A stretch of 64,000 bases of DNA from Thermoplasmatota archaeon (GTDB lineage Archaea > Thermoplasmatota > Thermoplasmata > Lutacidiplasmatales > JAMCUS01): the NCBI GenBank assembly GCA_023379385.1, contig JAMCUS010000013.1, positions 36,635 through 100,634 of the forward strand, in the 5' to 3' direction. The position numbers and the translations under genes were made by a program. The notes beneath the pieces are model-generated. The model saw nothing but the letters and a program-made list of their open reading frames with translations, was not told where the DNA came from and ran no database searches. Position 1 is the stretch's first letter; each line of letters opens with the position of its first letter. This document shows, piece after piece, positions 1 through 9,486 of this stretch.

Positions 1-518
1 TCCCTCATAAATTCCATTGGTCTCGAAAGAACATAAAATATGTCTTTTCCATTTTTTACAAAAATCTCTTTTACATCATCAAGTATTATGAACATCGATT
101 TTTCTTTTTTGGATAAAATATTTAGAATATCTTTGAGATATACAGAACCACTATAACCGGTAGATTTCAAATCTGGTGAGAATGCAATATTTTCTACAAA
201 TCGTTCATCTTTAACAATGTATTTCATAACGTTGCGGTACATTTCGAGTATTGTATCATAAGGTGAAATTCTTGCACAGTTATAATATGAAACGTACAGA
301 TTATCATATTTTTTTGAGAAATGGGTTTCTATTTTTTTAGTTACCATTGTTTTTCCTGTACCTGTAGAGCCACTTATATAAAAGAAGAATTTCTCTTTTC
401 TTTCTATTGCATTTTCAAATTTAGATATGATCTTTTCATACGCCTCTTTTCTTACAGATATGTCATCCGGTATATATTCAAATGTTAATGCCTCAGAATC
501 TTTTATATTCATTAACAT
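1..518 (-). CDS. Orc1/Cdc6-family AAA+ replication initiator (partial, runs off the window start)
   Basis: Minus-strand reading begins MLMNIKDSEALTFEYIPDDISVRKEA and continues into a FFYISGSTGTGKT Walker A; not listed in the ORF track because it is truncated. Confidence 0.8.
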   Translation of the reverse strand, partial: MLMNIKDSEALTFEYIPDDISVRKEAYEKIISKFENAIERKEKFFFYISGSTGTGKTMVTKKIETHFSKKYDNLYVSYYNCARISPYDTILEMYRNVMKYIVKDERFVENIAFSPDLKSTGYSGSVYLKDILNILSKKEKSMFIILDDVKEIFVKNGKDIFYVLSRPMEFMR

Positions 519-522
519 ACCT

Positions 523-1890
523 CTAGGAATGTCCTGTATCCATGATAAAAGCATCTATTTTTTTAACATATTCTTCAGCTATGGCCATAGCACTTTTTTC
601 GTTTGTGGATTCAACATAAACTCTGATAATTGGTTCCGTACCTGATGCCCTCACCAGCACCCATCCAGTATCTATAAATAACTTCAAACCATCCGTTTTA
701 TCAATTTTCAATCCATTTGACTCAATCTCCATTCGTTTCATTACTTCGCTTTTTTTACTGTTATCACAATGTACTTTCATTTTTGAAAATCCAACAGAAG
801 GTACGCGATCAAAAAGCTCCTTTGAACTTATATCACCTTCCGAAAGTATTTTCAACATATAGGCAAGAGTCATGCCACCATCTCTGGCATATAAATGTTC
901 AGGGTATATCATGCCACCATTCTCTTCTCCACCGAATAATGCATTGAGTTCTATCATTAGTGATGAAACAGCAGGTGCACCTATTTTGGAATATCTGGTA
1001 ACGCCACCTGCTGAAGAAATGTATCTTTCTACAATCGATGACGTAGATACAGGCGTTACGAAAATTCCAGAGCCCCTTCTTTTTATTATATCATACGCAA
1101 TAGTTGCAAGTGCAACTTCTCCGGCAATAAAATTGCCCTCGTTATCTATGAATATTGCTCTATCTGCATCTCCATCATGTGCCACACCCAGATCTGCATT
1201 TATTGATTTCACCATCTTTATTAAATTTGATAAATTTTCTTTGACTGGTTCTGGATTTCTTCCAGGAAATGATCCCTGAATATTGCTATTTATCGTAACA
1301 GGTATATGTCCCAGTCGTTCCACAATATGAGGAGATGTTACACTGCCTACACTATTGGCAGAATCTATGACAACCAAAAGCTTTCTTTTTTTATGTTCTG
1401 ATTCAGTATGTTTAACTATTGAAGCTATATACTCCTGTGCCGCCGTGTCGGTATTCCTTACCAGCCCCGTTTCGTTCCATTCAACAGGCACAGATTTTCC
1501 ATCAAAATAGATTGATTCAATGGCTTCTTCATCTGTCTCACTCAATTCCATTCCGGTTGAAGAGATGCATTTTATTCCATTAAATTCTGGTGGATTGTGC
1601 GAGGCTGTTATTATAACACCTCCAGCTAATTTATGATTTTTTATAAATAATTGAATGGCAGGCGTTGGCACCATTCCTAAATCTATTACATTAATACCTG
1701 TAAGACAAAGTGATCCGGTAACTATTCTCTTTACAGCATCTGAACTCGTTCTAGCGTCTGTTCCTATAGCAAGCCAGCTATTCTTTCCATACCATGTACC
1801 TATTGCTTCTGCAATTTTTGAAATGAACTCTACATTCAGTTCTTTATTAACTATGCCTCTAATCCCATTCGTACCAAATAGCTTTTTCAT
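523..1890 (-). CDS. glmM: Phosphoglucosamine mutase / phosphomannomutase family
   Basis: 455 aa; MKKLFGTNGIRGIVN start, TASHNPPEFNGIK active-site serine loop, DGDADR metal loop, RASGTEPIIRVYVE. Confidence 0.9.
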   Translation of the reverse strand: MKKLFGTNGIRGIVNKELNVEFISKIAEAIGTWYGKNSWLAIGTDARTSSDAVKRIVTGSLCLTGINVIDLGMVPTPAIQLFIKNHKLAGGVIITASHNPPEFNGIKCISSTGMELSETDEEAIESIYFDGKSVPVEWNETGLVRNTDTAAQEYIASIVKHTESEHKKRKLLVVIDSANSVGSVTSPHIVERLGHIPVTINSNIQGSFPGRNPEPVKENLSNLIKMVKSINADLGVAHDGDADRAIFIDNEGNFIAGEVALATIAYDIIKRRGSGIFVTPVSTSSIVERYISSAGGVTRYSKIGAPAVSSLMIELNALFGGEENGGMIYPEHLYARDGGMTLAYMLKILSEGDISSKELFDRVPSVGFSKMKVHCDNSKKSEVMKRMEIESNGLKIDKTDGLKLFIDTGWVLVRASGTEPIIRVYVESTNEKSAMAIAEEYVKKIDAFIMDTGHS

Positions 1891-1993
1891 GTTCTGTTAA
1901 ACCCGTTTCATCTATAAAAAATATTACTAAATATTACTATATATAATATAATATCTTTATTTAATAGCGATAACACGTACTGTTCTGTTATGG

Positions 1994-2731
1994 TCATCCT
2001 TTATTCGTAATAAAATTTTTTAATGAAATACAATCAGGTTTGCTATGTATAGCCACATTATCGTATCTTTCAAAATCCATGCTCAGTCGGAGGTTATTGA
2101 ATACCTCCCCTTTAAATATGCTCTGATTATATGGCAGTTCCAGTATAATCCTTTTTGCCTCGTTCATAAAATTCTCTGAATCTATAATAAAATCTGCAAT
2201 ATTCTGCTCCTCTATTTTAAATATTTTTTTTGATAAAAAGCCATAATATCTTTTTTTGCCATATATTGCGGATAGCAATGAAGGCGTAGCTATAAAATGT
2301 GGCATGCCATACCACAATCCTGGAAAACCAGCTAGTGCATTGTTTTTAGAGATTATTATATCTCCTAAAAGAGCTAACTCAAACCCTGCATCTACGCTGT
2401 TTCCGTTTATTAAGGAGACAACAATCTTTGGCATAGATAGAACTGTTGTAGCTATCGTATGGCCAAGACTTAATAATCTTTTTATATCATCTGGATTCTC
2501 AAACCGTTTTTCGCAAATATCCAGTCCTGTAGAATATGTCCTTTTTGTTCCTGTTATTACAACTGCATTAATACTGTTATCCGTCATGGCAATACTCAAT
2601 GCACCCAGCATTTCAGATAACATTTCTGCATCCATAACGTTGCTGTTACCGTTGTCCATTGCAATTATACCCAGTTTATTTTCTGCCCAAAATGATACTT
2701 TTTTAAAATTTTTATACATTATACAATCCAC
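1994..2731 (-). CDS. Enoyl-CoA hydratase/isomerase (crotonase) family protein
   Basis: 245 aa; crotonase-fold pattern (AVVITGTKRTYSTGLDI, INGNSVDAGFELALLGDIIIS). Confidence 0.75.
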   Translation of the reverse strand: MDCIMYKNFKKVSFWAENKLGIIAMDNGNSNVMDAEMLSEMLGALSIAMTDNSINAVVITGTKRTYSTGLDICEKRFENPDDIKRLLSLGHTIATTVLSMPKIVVSLINGNSVDAGFELALLGDIIISKNNALAGFPGLWYGMPHFIATPSLLSAIYGKKRYYGFLSKKIFKIEEQNIADFIIDSENFMNEAKRIILELPYNQSIFKGEVFNNLRLSMDFERYDNVAIHSKPDCISLKNFITNKG

Positions 2732-2918
2732 CTGTATAATACGAATAAATCATTATAATCTCTCCTACAAGAATGAACTCTATTCCAAGTCCAAACCCAA
2801 ACAGTTCATATACAGCATTTATGTACGCATATGATATTATCGGTATGACTGCAATCTGAAGTAACAGAATGAAAAGTGACAACCTTTTAATTCCTTCAAA
2901 AATCTCCTTATTATTCAT
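2712..2918 (-). CDS. Small membrane protein in Rieske/cyt b cluster
   Basis: 68 aa, two predicted TM helices; overlaps upstream gene by 4 nt. Confidence 0.6.
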   Translation of the reverse strand: MNNKEIFEGIKRLSLFILLLQIAVIPIISYAYINAVYELFGFGLGIEFILVGEIIMIYSYYTGGLYNV

Positions 2919-3151
2919 GCAACCACCTTTCTGGATGTTTTTAAGGAATCTACTTTTTTTATAAATTCAATGAGCATGTATGTTGTAAAAATAATCGCAC
3001 CAGATAACACAAATGCGTATACAGCATGCAGATAACTGAAGTTTGAAACAAGGGCGTATGACTGGCTATAAAGCAATACGACCTCAGCCGTATCAGCAAA
3101 TACCAGGACGGTATATATTGAAAATAGAATTAAAAAGGGATGCAGCTTCAT
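2915..3151 (-). CDS. Small membrane protein in Rieske/cyt b cluster
   Basis: 78 aa, two predicted TM helices; 4-nt overlaps with both neighbours. Confidence 0.6.
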   Translation of the reverse strand: MKLHPFLILFSIYTVLVFADTAEVVLLYSQSYALVSNFSYLHAVYAFVLSGAIIFTTYMLIEFIKKVDSLKTSRKVVA

Positions 3152-4395
3152 TTATCAACACCCTCCTTTTTGTCATTGCAATCTGATGCATCACTGAAAT
3201 GTTGCTTTTTATTTTTTGTATTGCTGTGTGTAAAAGAGTTTCTCTCAGAACCGGTTGGTGTTACCTTCCTGTATTTATAGTATAAACCATATGTCAGACC
3301 AAAGTTAAATGCAATTATACCCAGCATTATTGGAATCCATACTACAGGCTGAACCTGAACAGCCGGCTGTAAATATCCCCATATTGTAAAAAGTATAAAA
3401 TAGTCTAAATTAACAGTTACGATAGAGACAAAAAAAGGTCTGTCTTTAGGGTCTCTGCTTTCGCTTCTATCAAAAAATGGCACCAGCATATAGAAAATAA
3501 CGATCACAAGTAAAATATATATTATATTGCTGCTGATAGGTACAAAATCAATTACCTTATATGGAGCTACGAGATACCATTCAGGCATAGCCTGCACAAT
3601 TACAGACGATCCCGCTTCCGGAGCAAGTGGTACTGGAAATACAGAAGCGATAACAATTACAAAACCCCATAAAATCAATGTTATACCGGCTGTATAGGAT
3701 AGGAAGGTAGGTACCCATGATAACGTAGATCCCTTTTGTTCTGTCTTCATTGATACCGGCGGTGTAGCCTCATTTTTCTCATAAAGATACATGTGTATAC
3801 CGAATAAAAGCATCAGAATTGCCGGCAATATCAAGATATGTAAGTCAAGCATTCTACCGAATTCCGATGAAATTGTGCCGTTGCCAGTTATCAATGATGC
3901 CAGGAAATTACCTATCAACGGGAATTTTGATGCTAGTCCAACACCTACATCCGTAGCATCTACAGATACCTCTGTATACGGCAGAAAGTATCCTGTAAAA
4001 CCAGATCCAACAACCACAAGAGCCATAAGTATACCTATGATCCATGCGAGCTCTCTTGGCTTTTTATACGCACCTATATAGTAATTTCTGAAAAAATGTA
4101 TAAAAATCAGCAAAATCATAACATAAGCCATATAAAGATGCGCGTTTAACAAAATAATACCGAAAGGAACCTTATTTATTATATACTGGGTACTTGAATA
4201 TGCTGTAGACGCTCCGGGTGTATAGTACAGCATTAAAAGAACCCCTGTTATGGCCTGAAATATAAAGGCTGCCGCAAGCAAACCACCGGTCCAATATGAT
4301 ATATCCATTGTATATTCAGGCATGGCCTTTAATGGTATATCCGATATGTGCGCCCTGCTATCAATCCAGTTCCAAATTATATCAAAAAAGCTCAT
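3148..4395 (-). CDS. Cytochrome b (bc1/b6f-type)
   Basis: 415 aa multi-TM; paired His motifs (LNAHLYMAYVMILLIFIHFFRNYYIGAYKKPRE; DLHILILPAILMLLFGIHMYLYEKN), next to Rieske gene. Confidence 0.88.
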   Translation of the reverse strand: MSFFDIIWNWIDSRAHISDIPLKAMPEYTMDISYWTGGLLAAAFIFQAITGVLLMLYYTPGASTAYSSTQYIINKVPFGIILLNAHLYMAYVMILLIFIHFFRNYYIGAYKKPRELAWIIGILMALVVVGSGFTGYFLPYTEVSVDATDVGVGLASKFPLIGNFLASLITGNGTISSEFGRMLDLHILILPAILMLLFGIHMYLYEKNEATPPVSMKTEQKGSTLSWVPTFLSYTAGITLILWGFVIVIASVFPVPLAPEAGSSVIVQAMPEWYLVAPYKVIDFVPISSNIIYILLVIVIFYMLVPFFDRSESRDPKDRPFFVSIVTVNLDYFILFTIWGYLQPAVQVQPVVWIPIMLGIIAFNFGLTYGLYYKYRKVTPTGSERNSFTHSNTKNKKQHFSDASDCNDKKEGVDK

Positions 4396-4404
4396 TTTAA
4401 TTCC

Positions 4405-5049
4405 TCATTGATTATTTAAAGTGGTTACGGGAGCTGTATTTCCTTTGGGTGGACTTCCACCGGTAAGATCATCTGTATGGCCATATATTACAGGACCATT
4501 CATTTTGACCGCCTGAAGCGTATCTGTGCTAGAGTCATATGTTAGAACAACCATGGGCTGGGGTTTTGTGGTTGGACTTGTGATTATACTGCATCTATTG
4601 AAGGGATCAAAAGTACTTCCGTGACATGAGCAGTGTATATACGATGTATAACCATCAATGGGTGGCGACCCAGGTGGATAAAACTTTATACTAGGTGGTA
4701 AACACCCGAGATGCTCACATATGGCACTGTAAGCAACTATGCTGTTCTGTGGTCCAACACCACCTGGCACACTTTTACCGAGGTTCAGAAGAAAGTTTGG
4801 TTCGTTAAGAAGTGGATAATCAAACAGTACGATCTGTGGATTGTTAACAGCAATTGTACTGGCTTTTATAGGGTTTCCGGAGCTATCCACAAGTGTTAAC
4901 GCAGGAAATTCACTGACGCCTATTGTGGGAGCTACAATGTAAGATAGTGAAGGAGCAAAAGCACCCAGAGCCACCACAGCAGATCCAATGGATACCATCT
5001 TCAAAAATTTTCTTCTGGATAAATCAATTTCATTCTCTTTCTTACTCAT
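4405..5049 (-). CDS. Rieske [2Fe-2S] iron-sulfur protein with Tat-like signal
   Basis: 214 aa; CEHLGC...CSCHGS cluster-binding motifs; N-terminal SRRKFLK followed by TM. Confidence 0.92.
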   Translation of the reverse strand: MSKKENEIDLSRRKFLKMVSIGSAVVALGAFAPSLSYIVAPTIGVSEFPALTLVDSSGNPIKASTIAVNNPQIVLFDYPLLNEPNFLLNLGKSVPGGVGPQNSIVAYSAICEHLGCLPPSIKFYPPGSPPIDGYTSYIHCSCHGSTFDPFNRCSIITSPTTKPQPMVVLTYDSSTDTLQAVKMNGPVIYGHTDDLTGGSPPKGNTAPVTTLNNQ

Positions 5050-5363
5050 TACAGATACACCTGCTACTGCAAGGCATATATACGTTATATCTTTATTAAA
5101 TAGTTTATGAATATAAAATAAATAGTACGTATAGTAATCAACATACTATTTATTTTAATAATAAAAATGTATAAAGTAAATACCAAAAATGATGGTTGAG
5201 TTAATATGGATGAGGTGAAAAAATAATTCATAAATCTTTATATAGCATAAATTGTTTTGGTATTCTATTACATTGATTCACTCTCCCTCCTTTTATTTTT
5301 TTAGGAGGAGGGTGGTGATTGGCGTGACCGAAGGTAGCTGTTTATTGGTGGATGGTTGGGCGT

Positions 5364-5960
5364 TTACTCCTTTATGATCTGTTTTAAAAACAGTTCGTGT
5401 ATTTCTGTATTATCTGTAAGTTCTGGATGGAATGTAGATGCCATGTTTTTTCCCGATCTAACCAACACTGGAAGGCTATTATAGGTTGATAGAATCTCTA
5501 CATTCTTGCCAGTACCTCTAATTACAGGTGCTCTGATAAATATTGCTCTAAATGGCTTATCAAGCCCATCTATTTTTATATCGGTTTCAAAGGAATCTTT
5601 CTGTCTACCATAACTGTTTCTCTCTATTTCTATATCTATAATTGATAAAGGAACGATATCACTATTTATGATTTTAGTTGATAACAGTATAGCACCTGCA
5701 CATGTACCAAAAAATATTGTACCTTTTTCAGATAACATTTTCATACGTTTCAAAAGATTTTCATTTTTCATCAATTTCAATATTACTGTACTTTCACCAC
5801 CTGGTATGATCACCGCAGATATTGTTTCATGCTTATCAAAATCTGTTAAAGATGATACGGCAACTGCATGTTCATTAATATTTAACTTTTTTAACGTTTT
5901 TTCTGTTATATATATATGCTCACTTACGTCACCCTGAATTGATAAAATTGCAACAGTCAT
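5364..5960 (-). CDS. pdxT: Pyridoxal 5'-phosphate synthase glutaminase subunit
   Basis: Internal start MTVAILSIQGDVSEH; GGESTVILKLM, FGTCAGAILLS, ...TSTFHPEL; the ORF track start (6038) is likely too long. Confidence 0.88.
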   Translation of the reverse strand: MTVAILSIQGDVSEHIYITEKTLKKLNINEHAVAVSSLTDFDKHETISAVIIPGGESTVILKLMKNENLLKRMKMLSEKGTIFFGTCAGAILLSTKIINSDIVPLSIIDIEIERNSYGRQKDSFETDIKIDGLDKPFRAIFIRAPVIRGTGKNVEILSTYNSLPVLVRSGKNMASTFHPELTDNTEIHELFLKQIIKE

Positions 5961-6210
5961 GCCAAATTCACAATGATTTAAATAAATTGTTATATTTAAC
6001 ATTATCCAGTTACATATATAGTGTGCTGTCAGGCACATATAAATTAATATGTTGTTATAAATAAATAATTCAGTAGTTTATCACTACAATTCCATAAAAA
6101 TGTTCACATTGCTGACATATATTTTGGTGTATTCAAAATTGATTAAGATAGGTTTAATAAATATTACATATTTATCTATAAGTAAAGCCTATTTCCTTAA
6201 AAATCACAAT

Positions 6211-6308
6211 GCGGGAGTACTCAAGCATGGCCAAAGGGGCAAGGCTTAGGACCTTGTTGCGCAGGCATTCGCCGGTTCAAAATAATATTGAAAATCCGGC
6301 CTCCCGCA
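6211..6308 (+). tRNA. tRNA-Leu (anticodon TAG) with 13-nt T-loop insertion
   Basis: Acceptor GCGGGAG/CTCCCGC, anticodon arm CAAGG-CTTAGGA-CCTTG, long variable arm, T-stem GCCGG/CCGGC enclosing TTCAAAATAATATTGAAAAT instead of a 7-nt loop. Confidence 0.9.
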
Positions 6309-6352
6309 TAAATAAAAGGTTTAAAAGCTATATGTCACACAGGTGATGTCTT

Positions 6353-9034
6353 ATGAAGATGGATAATAGCAATGCTAACACAGATAATAATTTACACGAA
6401 AAAACAGATAAAGGCCCATACGATAGCAAAGAGGTAGAAACAAAATGGCAAGATTACTGGGCATCTGAATCAATATTTAAATTTATTCCGGATAGTCCAT
6501 TACCCGTGTTTTCCATAGACAACCCTCCAAGATATACGTCAGGTCCATTACATATGGGCCATGCAATAGGCTATTCCTTAATTGATTTTGTGGCTAGGTT
6601 TAAAAAAATGATAGGCTTTAATGTATTCTTTCCGTTATGCTTTGATGCCAATGGAATGCCAATAGAGATCAAAGTAGAAAAGAAATATGGAGTAAACAAA
6701 AAAAATACAGATAGAGCTAAACTTATAGAATTATGTACAGAATATTCCAATTCCAATATTGCAGAAATGGTGAGACAGTTTAGGTCTCTTGGTATAACAA
6801 TGGATAATTCTATCTATTACCAAACAGATTCACCAGAATACAGAAAATTGACCCAGATAACCTTTTTAAAATTGTATGAAAATAATATGGTGTATAGAAA
6901 AGAACATCCTGTAATATGGTGTCCACACTGTGAAACCTCACTCGCAGCTGCGGATGTTGAATACGACGAAGAATCCAAAAATTTAATTTTTATCAATTTT
7001 AAGAACGAAAAAAATAGTATACCTATAGCAACTACCAGACCTGAACTTCTTCCTACATGCCAGATGGTATTGATAAATCCGGAAGACAATAGATACAATA
7101 ACTTTGTTGGACAAAAGGTAAACGTACCCATATTTAATCAATCGGTTCCTGTTATGACTGATAGCAAGGTAGACCCATCATTTGGTACTGGAGCTGTTAT
7201 GGTCTGCACTATTGGAGATAAAGATGATCTGTTTTGGACTTATAAGTATAATTTAACATTATTGAAAGGTATTGATGAAAGCGGGAGGTTGACAGATCTA
7301 GCAGGTGTATTTTCAGGACTGACAATAATAGATGGAAGAAAAGCAATAACAAACGAATTACAAAAAACAGGCAGTGTTATAAAAATAGAAAGCATAAAAC
7401 AGAATGTTGGAAAATGCTGGAGATGCCATACACCGGTAGAGTTTGTAAACAAACTGAACTGGTTTCTAAAAACCTTGGATTATAAAGAAGAGATTAAAAA
7501 AATTAGTGATTCAATTATCTGGCACCCAGAATATATGAAAAAAAGGCTGGATTCCTGGATTGACTCTCTTCTATGGGACTGGTGCATATCGAGGCAGAGA
7601 TATTTTGCTACAGCAATTCCTGTATGGATATGTGAAAAATGTGGATACATCCTTCCCGCAAAAGTAGAGGATTGCTATATAGATACATTGATAAAAGAGC
7701 CGTACATTGAAAAATGTCCTGAATGTAATGGTAAACTGAAAGGTTCTGACGAAGTTTTTGATACGTGGATGGATTCAAGTATAACTCCCCTATACAATAG
7801 CTCCTGGAATAGGGATGGTCAGTTGTTCAAAAAACTGTATCCAATGTCTTTAAGACCTCAAGCACATGAAATAATTCGTACATGGATTTTTTATACGATA
7901 TTGAGATGCAAGCAGATGACAGATATAAAGCCATGGAACGAAGTGATGATACATGGCTTTATAATGGCACCAGATGGACGACCCATGCATGCTTCAGCTG
8001 GAAATGCTATAGACCCACTGCCAATTATTGAAAAGTACGGCGCAGATGCTTGGCGATATTACACAGCTAAATGTAAGTTGGGAGAAGACACTGCATTTCA
8101 GATAAAAGAGGTAATTCATGGAAGAAAATTTATGATAAAAATGTATAATGTATCCAAATACATAAAAATGAATGTACAAGGCATTGAAGATATTGGCAGA
8201 ATAGATCGGACAAAAGAGCTCGCCGATATTGATAAATGGATTTTAACAAAATTTAAAATTGTATTTGATACAGTGGTATCCTACTATAACAATTATGAGT
8301 TTGATAAGGCAATATCTGTTATAGAAGAATTTGCATGGCATGATTTTGCCGATTTTTATATAGAAATGAGTAAGGAACGGGCAAAAGCACATGACGCTTC
8401 GGTAGCCTATACCCTGTCCACGGTTGGTATCGGAATAATAATGTTATTAACACCCATTACCCCTCATCTAGCAGAGGAGATCTATCAGGATATTTACAGA
8501 AAAGAATATCTCGTTAAAAGTGTGAATATGCTTCCAATGTCTTTTGAATATTTGTACGATGAACAATCATATAAAATTGGTGAACTATTAAAAAACATAA
8601 TATCCAAAATATGGACATATTCTGCCACGGCACATGTTAATTCATTCAGAGTCATATTTATCGTGGGTGTTTTGAATGATTCACTTATAGAAGCATTAAA
8701 ACATATGAAAAAATTGTTAAAAACCGATGATATAAGATTTTTGAACAACACAGATATTACAACTAAACCTGTAGATGTCAGGTTATTGAAAGAAAAGGTA
8801 GGATCAATATTCCGTAATGAAATGGCTAAAGTCATAGAGATTGTAAATAAACAGGGAATATCTGTTCTATACAGGGAGCTCATGAACAACGGTTATATCG
8901 ATATTGAATTAAATGGAAGAGTTGAAAGACTGTCCAAAGATTATTTTAAAATAGAAACTACAGAAATCGTTGAGGAAATGAATGTTAAACAGATTGAAAC
9001 ATCGGGAATGGATATACACATGTATGTATCATGA
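6353..9034 (+). CDS. valS: Valyl-tRNA synthetase
   Basis: 893 aa; PPRYTSGPLHMGHAIGYS, VIWCPHCETSLAAADVEY, WDWCISRQRYFATAIPVW, VFDTWMDSSITP, RPQAHEIIRTWIFYTI. Confidence 0.9.
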   Translation: MKMDNSNANTDNNLHEKTDKGPYDSKEVETKWQDYWASESIFKFIPDSPLPVFSIDNPPRYTSGPLHMGHAIGYSLIDFVARFKKMIGFNVFFPLCFDANGMPIEIKVEKKYGVNKKNTDRAKLIELCTEYSNSNIAEMVRQFRSLGITMDNSIYYQTDSPEYRKLTQITFLKLYENNMVYRKEHPVIWCPHCETSLAAADVEYDEESKNLIFINFKNEKNSIPIATTRPELLPTCQMVLINPEDNRYNNFVGQKVNVPIFNQSVPVMTDSKVDPSFGTGAVMVCTIGDKDDLFWTYKYNLTLLKGIDESGRLTDLAGVFSGLTIIDGRKAITNELQKTGSVIKIESIKQNVGKCWRCHTPVEFVNKLNWFLKTLDYKEEIKKISDSIIWHPEYMKKRLDSWIDSLLWDWCISRQRYFATAIPVWICEKCGYILPAKVEDCYIDTLIKEPYIEKCPECNGKLKGSDEVFDTWMDSSITPLYNSSWNRDGQLFKKLYPMSLRPQAHEIIRTWIFYTILRCKQMTDIKPWNEVMIHGFIMAPDGRPMHASAGNAIDPLPIIEKYGADAWRYYTAKCKLGEDTAFQIKEVIHGRKFMIKMYNVSKYIKMNVQGIEDIGRIDRTKELADIDKWILTKFKIVFDTVVSYYNNYEFDKAISVIEEFAWHDFADFYIEMSKERAKAHDASVAYTLSTVGIGIIMLLTPITPHLAEEIYQDIYRKEYLVKSVNMLPMSFEYLYDEQSYKIGELLKNIISKIWTYSATAHVNSFRVIFIVGVLNDSLIEALKHMKKLLKTDDIRFLNNTDITTKPVDVRLLKEKVGSIFRNEMAKVIEIVNKQGISVLYRELMNNGYIDIELNGRVERLSKDYFKIETTEIVEEMNVKQIETSGMDIHMYVS

Positions 9035-9486
9035 CATCCTCTCCTCCACTAAAGCATAGATATTTTACAGCTTTCTCCAACCTCTGACAATCAACAATCT
9101 ATTCATCGAATGTATAAAATAATATAAAGCTATATCTGGCTATTCTCTATGACGGACATAAGGAGGTTGGTTTGTCTGAGAACAAAATGAAATAGCCAGT
9201 ATAATCATAATTTGTATAAAATATATGCTACGTACGTGAATGATGTATCTGGCAACCAGTTACAATTTAACGGGTTGTGGTGACTACGGGCAATTCTAAC
9301 GGTATTATATACTAACTATTACATATTATTTTTAATGTGCGTTGGTATATCTATTTATATTCTATAGTATTTACTTTATTTATGATATACGCTGAAAACA
9401 ATGTAATTACTGCTATATAGTGTAAATAATCTTTAAATATTTAATCACAATATTGTGATGTGAACTTGGAAAAGAGGTAAAATAAG

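Noticed and set aside
872-1279. ORF-track entries antisense to glmM (135 aa) and similar antisense ORFs throughout
   Set aside because: They are shadow frames of well-supported genes on the opposite strand and have no recognisable motifs
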